Source: Bacteroides mediterraneensis
GTDB taxonomy: Bacteria > Bacteroidota > Bacteroidia > Bacteroidales > Bacteroidaceae
Assembly: GCF_900128455.1 (NCBI RefSeq)
Contig: NZ_LT635783.1
Location: forward strand, 902,823-966,822
Direction: 5' to 3'
DNA length: 64,000 nucleotides
Part shown: positions 58,304-64,000 of the stretch, one piece after another
Layout of the letters: the number at the start of each line of letters is the position of its first letter
Numbering within the stretch: the first letter of the stretch is position 1
The notes under the pieces: model-generated
Database searches by the model: none
The model's input: only the letters and a program-made list of their open reading frames with translations
Told to the model about the DNA's origin: nothing
Position numbers and translations under genes: made by a program

Positions 58304-59818
58304 ATGAAAAGATATATTAAGAAAATCACCATGGCATTCATGGCTGGAGCTTTAATTTGGAGTGCTACCGGATGTACGAACTCGTTCGAGGAAATCAACC
58401 AAGACCCGGACAATGCAACCAATGTTCCAAATGGGAACCTTCTTGCTTATGTTATTTACTACACTTCCTATCGATTCAATGACCGCTGGTTTGCGATGGA
58501 TGAGCCTATGACTTTCTGCGGTTATGCGGCAAAGATGAGTTACATCGATGAATCGCGTTACAGCTATCGTACGAATATACAAGACAACAACTGGGAATAT
58601 GTATATCGTATCCTGAATAATGTGATGGATTTGCAGGGACGTGCTACGTCCGGTTCGAATCTTCTGAATGTGGCCAAAGTGATGGAAGTAACTGTCATGC
58701 AGGTCGCTACCGACAGATGGCGTGACGTTCCTTACAGCGATGCCGTAAAAATGAGTGAAGGTATTCTTACTCCTAAATACGATAAGCAGGAAGATATTTA
58801 TCCGGCCTTGCTTGCGAAGTTGAAAGAAGCTGCCGATGGTTTCGCCAGCAATGAGGGAACCGATGATATCAGCGATGGTGATTTATTGTTTGGTGGGGAT
58901 ATCACCAAATGGCAGAAGTATTGCAATTCACTGCGCCTTCGTTTGGCTATCCGCATATCTGAGGTAAGCCCTGAGCTGGCACAATCAACAGTTGAGGAAG
59001 TGTTGGGTGATCCTTCACGCTATCCGATTATGGACTCTAATGATGACAATGCATTCTTCTGGTGGCAGGGGTCCGATTCCAACTTTTTCGAGCCGATAGC
59101 CGACCAGTATCGTACACGTAAAACGGAATATTGTGCGTCCGACGTGATGGTCGACAATTTGTTGGCGGCCAACGATCCCCGTATTGGCATTTATTTCACT
59201 CCTACGCCGGCCAGTCAAACGGAGGGTGATGATGATTATACCGATGGAACTCCTGTGTATAGAGGATATACTATCGGAGCTTCCTCCAACGCTGTTTCTA
59301 AGTTATACTCGGTATGGAATTATAAATACGGGCAGGACTTAGGAGGATTTTCTCCTTGGATGCGTGTAGCCGAAGTGTATTTCCATATTGCTGAGGCTGC
59401 CATGCTGAACTATGATACTGGTAGTTACGGTACTGCGGCAGCCAACTATGAAAAAGCCGTGCGTTTTTCTATGGTTGAAAATGAAGTAAGTGATGCAGAC
59501 GCAGCCGAGTACTTGGAAAATGGAGGTAAATTTGATAATACGTTAAAGAAAATATGGTATGAAGAATGGGTCGCTATGTTTAAGCAGGCGATGGAAGGTT
59601 GGTCGTTGTACCGACGTACGGGAGTTCCTGAAAACAACTATATTGCTCCAGGGCGTCCTGCTCAGTACGCAAACCATAATGTGCCCCCATTGCGTTCGCC
59701 GTATCCTTCAACCGAACTGAATTTGAACGCGGCCAACAATGCACCTTATAATGCTGAAGTCGTGGATAACTTATGGGGTAAACCTATGTGGTGGGACACC
59801 AGAGAGGGTGTATATTAA
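58304..59818 (+). CDS. SusD-like lipoprotein (SusD_2-type group)
   Basis: A 504-residue lipoprotein with lipobox cysteine C24 in GALIWSATGCTNSFEEINQD. The start EEINQDPDNATNVP and the middle CNSLRLRLAIRISEV-like segment (here YCNSLRLRLAIRISEVSPEL) mark the SusD-like group often paired with SusC proteins of this kind. WMRVAEVYFHIAEAAML and YEEWVAMFKQAMEGWSLYRR follow, with P-x-R-x-x-YPSTE near the end. It differs from the 39400 SusD in length and motif, so the two pairs are not recent duplicates. An intrinsic terminator follows. Confidence 0.92.
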   Translation: MKRYIKKITMAFMAGALIWSATGCTNSFEEINQDPDNATNVPNGNLLAYVIYYTSYRFNDRWFAMDEPMTFCGYAAKMSYIDESRYSYRTNIQDNNWEYVYRILNNVMDLQGRATSGSNLLNVAKVMEVTVMQVATDRWRDVPYSDAVKMSEGILTPKYDKQEDIYPALLAKLKEAADGFASNEGTDDISDGDLLFGGDITKWQKYCNSLRLRLAIRISEVSPELAQSTVEEVLGDPSRYPIMDSNDDNAFFWWQGSDSNFFEPIADQYRTRKTEYCASDVMVDNLLAANDPRIGIYFTPTPASQTEGDDDYTDGTPVYRGYTIGASSNAVSKLYSVWNYKYGQDLGGFSPWMRVAEVYFHIAEAAMLNYDTGSYGTAAANYEKAVRFSMVENEVSDADAAEYLENGGKFDNTLKKIWYEEWVAMFKQAMEGWSLYRRTGVPENNYIAPGRPAQYANHNVPPLRSPYPSTELNLNAANNAPYNAEVVDNLWGKPMWWDTREGVY

Positions 59819-59904
59819 TCCTACTCTTAAAGTTTACATTGGACAGAGGCTATCATTTTTAGTAGACACTAATGTATATGTCTCTCTTTTAATTTGCATT
59901 TTGA

Positions 59905-59937
59905 AGGGGTTTCTCAGTGATGAGAGGCCTCTTTTTT
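59905..59937 (+). terminator. Intrinsic terminator after the second SusCD operon
   Basis: AGGGGTTTCTCA (59905-59916) pairs along its length, with a few G-T pairs, with TGAGAGGCCTCT (59921-59932), and T residues follow. Confidence 0.75.
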
Positions 59938-60021
59938 ATTTTATGAAATTTGTTAACCACTTTGAATATTGTTCTTTAGTGGTTAATATATGTTGTAAAA
60001 CATGGTTTTTAAGTCTTAGGT

Positions 60022-60052
60022 TTTGCAATTCCAAATAAAATAAATACTTTTG
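60022..60052 (+). promoter_or_regulatory. Promoter of a candidate small RNA
   Basis: TTTG at 60022-60025 and TACTTTTG at 60045-60052 are 19 bases apart, an excellent Bacteroidetes promoter, yet no gene follows before a terminator about 60 bases on. Confidence 0.65.
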
Positions 60053-60058
60053 CACTGT

Positions 60059-60120
60059 GTTTTTCATAGTATTAGATTTAAGGTTAACAAAGGTTGGAGT
60101 TCAGCGGAACTCCTTTTTTT
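60059..60120 (+). ncRNA. Candidate small RNA of about 60 nt
   Basis: Transcription from the promoter just upstream should start near 60059. The hairpin GGAGTTC (60096-60102) / GAACTCC (60107-60113) with a four-base loop and a seven-T tail forms an intrinsic terminator. No start codon with a useful frame lies between. This promoter-plus-terminator design recalls how the Bacteroidales-1 RNA motif was described, but I cannot verify membership. The exact 5' end is inferred. Confidence 0.5.
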
Positions 60121-60326
60121 ATGTCCTTATGTGAGGTTTCCTTTTTCCTGATGCTTGAACTGTCTTTATCTGTCTGTTTTCCTGAATGTTTTTTGTAAGC
60201 CGTTTTTTTCAGTTTTTCCCATGAGTGGCCTTTCCGTTCTTTCCTTGTACCTTGTAAGCGGTCCGTTTGTTTTCCCTTTATGCGTGCTGTATTCTAGTAA
60301 TGTCGGTAGGATAACCTTCCGCTGCC

Positions 60327-60429
60327 TTTATGTTTTCCATGTTTCCGGTAGGGGAGCCGTACGTTTTCCTGCCGTGAAACGTAGGTTTCCGACGGGGAAA
60401 ACGTATGTTTCCCGGTAGAAAAACATAAA
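60327..60429. repeat. Interspersed palindromic repeat, copy C
   Basis: A 103-bp element bounded by TTTATGTTTT (60327-60336) and its inverse AAAACATAAA (60420-60429). Inside are GGGGAGCCGTACGTTTTCC, GTGAAACGTAGGTTTCC and GGGGAAAACGTATGTTTCCC, close to the pieces of copies A and B. It lies in the gene-poor region before the rRNA operon. Confidence 0.65.
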
Positions 60430-61130
60430 AACTATCGGGAGTCTTGGGAAAGAATGTGCCTGTGGTTTTAAATTATCGGGGTGATTCAGGTTGTGCTGCA
60501 TGGAAAAATCACGGTTTAGGTTGTGAATATGTAGCTCCGTTTCCAGTTTTTCAGGAAATTTTTTTCGGATTTCCTGCCTTTCGGGAAAGGAATTCCGGTC
60601 GGGATTTCCCAGCGGGGCGAAGAAAAAGGTTGTCAGATTTATTTTTTTTCGTCTTCCGATTGGCATGAAAATGGTCATATCCGGGAAATTTATGTCCTTT
60701 GGATGACATAAAATTGGCAGTTCCTGGGACGTTTCTGTTCTCCGGCTGGCATAAAAATGACTGTTTCCGGGAAACAGATCCGGAAGACCATGGATTTTTT
60801 GGGGGGTCAGAAACGAATTCTTTTCAGTTTTTTCTCCGCCCTTTGAAAAAATACAGCCCAAGTATGGATAGATTTTTCTGTGTCTCCATCGGTTTTTCCC
60901 GTTGCATGACGGTTGTTCAGCCGGTTTCTTCGTGTGTGCAGCTGCAAGTTCTGCGCGTACATGTTCTTCTTTTTCGTGTACATGTATGTGCGCTCGCTCG
61001 CGCCCGCGCGAAATATATAATGTAGCCATGTTCCCGTCCGTTTTCGGAAGTGTTGGAAAAACATGTCCTGCAACACATTCTGTTTCAGCGACTTATAAAA
61101 ATCTTCAAAAATTTTTGAAAAAAAGAGTGT
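60430..61130. other. Gene-free region with degenerate repeats
   Basis: I see no credible gene here. A long minus-strand frame (61029-60328) has no family features, runs through repeat copy C and looks accidental. The region holds three degenerate 43-bp tandem units (60651-60778) and a 19-base alternating purine-pyrimidine run (60975-60993), then leads into the rrn promoters. Confidence 0.55.
60651..60778. repeat. Three degenerate tandem units of about 43 bp
   Basis: Units begin near 60651, 60693 and 60736. Each has a C/T-rich start, then GGCATRAAAATG or GACATAAAATTG, then a TTCCGGGAA-type segment (CCGGGAAAT, CCTGGGACG, CCGGGAAAC). The copies differ at several positions, so this is an old duplication. 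Confidence 0.55.
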
Positions 61131-61138
61131 GATAAAAG

Positions 61139-61168
61139 TTGCGGAAGCGGAAAAAGTGCGTACCTTTG
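61139..61168 (+). promoter_or_regulatory. rrn promoter P1
   Basis: TTG at 61139-61141 and TACCTTTG at 61161-61168 are 19 bases apart. The text around it (TACCTTTGCAACCGCTTTC) is very similar to P2. Confidence 0.7.
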
Positions 61169-61342
61169 CAACCGCTTTCGAGAGGGAGAGCCGCTGAGAA
61201 TGACAGACTGGTGAAGAGAGGCAGACTTTCAAAGGCGCTGCACCCGAGTATCTTACCTTGCAAGGACGCAAGGGAGCGAGAAACGGATAAGCCCCGCGAG
61301 GTCATCCCGAGAAACTTTTTCGAAAAAAAACTTTCGGAAAAA

Positions 61343-61374
61343 TTTGGAGGGGAAGAAAAAACGCCTTACCTTTG
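61343..61374 (+). promoter_or_regulatory. rrn promoter P2
   Basis: TTTG at 61343-61346 and TACCTTTG at 61367-61374 are 20 bases apart, about 206 bases after P1 and 210 before the 16S gene. Two promoters in tandem are usual for rRNA operons. Confidence 0.75.
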
Positions 61375-61583
61375 CAAACGCTTTCCCGTTGAAACGGGAG
61401 CACGAAAGAAAGATAGTTCTTTGAAAGACTTTAGATAAACAAACGAAGATGTAGTACAAGAAGTAGTCTTATATATAATGTATATATGGGATGAAACAAG
61501 AACCGTCAATAACCTGAAAAGGATATAGAAATCGGTTTCCTGGAACAGAATCAACAATACCCGCAAGGGTAAGAAAATATTTT

Positions 61584-63112
<1,529 letters not shown>

Positions 63113-63249
63113 TGGAGAGGGACCGACGAAGGTTCTTGCCTTGTGCTGCAGATGAGTTTGTTTTTCGATATAAGAAGAGAGAAAGATGAAGCCGAGTCGG
63201 AACGGACGAGGTTGAACTGAATCACACAGTCAATAGTTTGGTTTTCGCT

Positions 63250-63277
63250 TTTAACTGTTAACTTTTAACTATTAACT
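63250..63277. repeat. Four heptamers NTTAACT, left of the tRNA pair
   Basis: The units are TTTAACT, GTTAACT, TTTAACT and ATTAACT, exactly head to tail, followed by GA. A near-identical block lies on the other side of the tRNA genes at 63556-63583. Confidence 0.85.
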
Positions 63278-63282
63278 GACAC

Positions 63283-63356
63283 AGTCCTATAGCTCAGTTG
63301 GTTAGAGCGCTACACTGATAATGTAGAGGTCGGCAGTTCAACTCTGCCTGGGACTA
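63283..63356 (+). tRNA. tRNA-Ile (GAT)
   Basis: A 74-base cloverleaf in the 16S-23S spacer. Acceptor AGTCCTA pairs with TGGGACT (one G-T pair). The D arm starts GCTCAGTTGG. The anticodon stem CTACA/TGTAG encloses CTGATAA, giving anticodon GAT. The T arm is GGCAG-TTCAACT-CTGCC. The 3' CCA is not encoded. Confidence 0.97.
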
Positions 63357-63393
63357 CCTCGAAAGAAGGGAGCGAAAAAAACTTCCTTAAAAT

Positions 63394-63425
63394 TTTGCAG
63401 GAACGAAGGGAAATGCTTACCTTTG
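63394..63425 (+). promoter_or_regulatory. Promoter inside the rRNA spacer, before tRNA-Ala
   Basis: TTTG at 63394-63397 and TACCTTTG at 63418-63425 are 20 bases apart. The box sits in GCTTACCTTTGCAGCCGC, close to the context of P1 and P2. It lies between tRNA-Ile and tRNA-Ala and could feed tRNA-Ala and 23S independently. Confidence 0.6.
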
Positions 63426-63440
63426 CAGCCGCAAAAAAAC

Positions 63441-63514
63441 GGGGGATTAGCTCAGCTGGCTAGAGCACCTGCTTTGCACGCAGGGGGTCAACGGTTCGAA
63501 TCCGTTATTCTCCA
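63441..63514 (+). tRNA. tRNA-Ala (TGC)
   Basis: A 74-base cloverleaf. Acceptor GGGGGAT pairs with ATTCTCC (two G-T pairs). The anticodon stem CCTGC/GCAGG encloses TTTGCAC, anticodon TGC. The T arm is AACGG-TTCGAAT-CCGTT. The 3' CCA is not encoded. The Ile-Ala pair in the spacer is standard. Confidence 0.97.
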
Positions 63515-63555
63515 CTTGAAGGGTTAAAAGGCAAGAGTTGGAAATTAAAAGTGAT

Positions 63556-63583
63556 TTTAACTGTTAACTATTAACTTTTAACT
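63556..63583. repeat. Four heptamers NTTAACT, right of the tRNA pair
   Basis: The units are TTTAACT, GTTAACT, ATTAACT and TTTAACT, followed by GA. The last two are in swapped order relative to the block at 63250-63277. Confidence 0.85.
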
Positions 63584-63691
63584 GAAGAAACGGTCTATGA
63601 CATGATGTAACAAGCAAAAAGTAATTTTAGTACGAAAGCTAAAAGTATATATCATCCCGCACCCGTCGAAAGACGGAATGTGCACGTGATA

Positions 63692-64000
63692 AGGAAAGTA
63701 GGAAAGGGCGCATGGCGGATGCCTTGGCTCTCGGAGGCGATGAAGGACGTGATAAGCTGCGATAAGCCGCGGGGAGGTGCAAATAACCTTTGATCCGCGG
63801 ATTTCCGAATGGGACAACCCGTTATCTTGAAGAGATAACATCCATCTTCAGATGGAGGCTAACGCAGGGAACTGAAACATCTTAGTACCTGCAGGAAAAG
63901 AAAATAACAATGATTCCCCCAGTAGTGGCGAGCGAACGGGGAACAGCCCAAACCTCAGATGTTACGGCATCTGAGGGGTTGTAGGACCGCGACATCGCAA
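63692..64000 (+). rRNA. 23S ribosomal RNA, 5' part (cut by window edge)
   Basis: The first 309 bases or so of the large-subunit rRNA. GCGGATGCCTTGGC and GGAGGCGATGAAGGACGTG match the start of domain I. Later GTAGTGGCGAGCGAACGGGGA is the conserved segment near position 200. The start is placed by alignment to E. coli from memory. Confidence 0.95.

Noticed and set aside
60328..61029. A 233-residue minus-strand frame before the rRNA operon
   Set aside because: It runs through repeat copy C and the degenerate 43-bp units, has no recognisable motif and an odd Pro/Lys/Arg-rich composition; it looks like an accident of repeat sequence.
63250..63583. A CRISPR array or attachment site from the repeated heptamers in the spacer
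   Set aside because: Units are 7 bases with no spacers, and there is no integrase or cas gene nearby.

Overview
The window comes from a gut member of the Bacteroidales, most likely Phocaeicola or a close Bacteroides. The evidence is the 16S rRNA at 61584-63112, promoters with the Bacteroidetes -7 box TAnnTTTG (often a TTTG or TTG 19-21 bases upstream), two SusC/SusD pairs, a GH29 fucosidase, a BACON-M64 lipoprotein and the methylmalonyl-CoA mutase/sodium-decarboxylase genes of succinate-propionate metabolism. The genus is inferred by eye, not by a search.

Layout. 1-2675: sulfatase tail, decayed insertion-sequence remnant, Crp-like regulator and acyltransferase. 2665-10773: housekeeping block (topB, membrane zinc protease, hisS, rmuC, groES-groEL). 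10848-15333, minus strand: hybrid sensor kinase with TPRs, NarL-type response regulator, and a lipoprotein joining a FAS1 domain to a SusD-like C-terminus. 15444-19467: guanine deaminase, Nudix hydrolase, queA, DUF2027-Smr protein and hotdog thioesterase. 19619-22665: sulfur/methionine group (metY, divergent Lrp-type regulator, metF). 22662-26904: secreted fucosidase, then a probable nucleoside channel with a purine permease. 27070-29259: NatAB-like ABC exporter. 29478-33549: mutA-mutB. 33830-35509: AAE-type transporter. 36158-41463: first SusCD pair. 41658-42846: DUF2490 protein and nitroreductase. 42995-46372: oadG-oadA-oadB sodium-pumping decarboxylase. 46540-54654: M64 lipoprotein, recQ, DPP III, AlkD-like protein, Fur-family regulator and purA. 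55066-59818: second SusCD pair. 59819-61583: gene-free region with a candidate small RNA, degenerate repeats and tandem rrn promoters. 61584-64000: 16S, tRNA-Ile, tRNA-Ala and the start of 23S.

How they fit together. mutAB interconverts succinyl-CoA and methylmalonyl-CoA. The OadGAB-type complex would couple a biotin-dependent decarboxylation to sodium export, although its carboxyltransferase is divergent. metY, the Lrp-type gene and metF form a methionine unit. The DUF5020 channel and NCS2 permease form a likely purine route across both membranes. The two SusCD pairs lack neighbouring glycosidases or regulators, so their ligands cannot be read from context.

The least explained elements are: (i) four exact 22-bp tandem units of AGTACT-N8-AGTACT at 29266-29353; (ii) a roughly 90-100 bp interspersed palindromic repeat family at 15952, 35617 and 60327; (iii) the FAS1/SusD-like fusion with its kinase and regulator; (iv) a promoter-plus-terminator unit of about 60 nt near 60059 that looks like a small RNA; (v) a promoter inside the rRNA spacer between tRNA-Ile and tRNA-Ala, with matched 4x7-bp repeats on either side of the tRNA pair.
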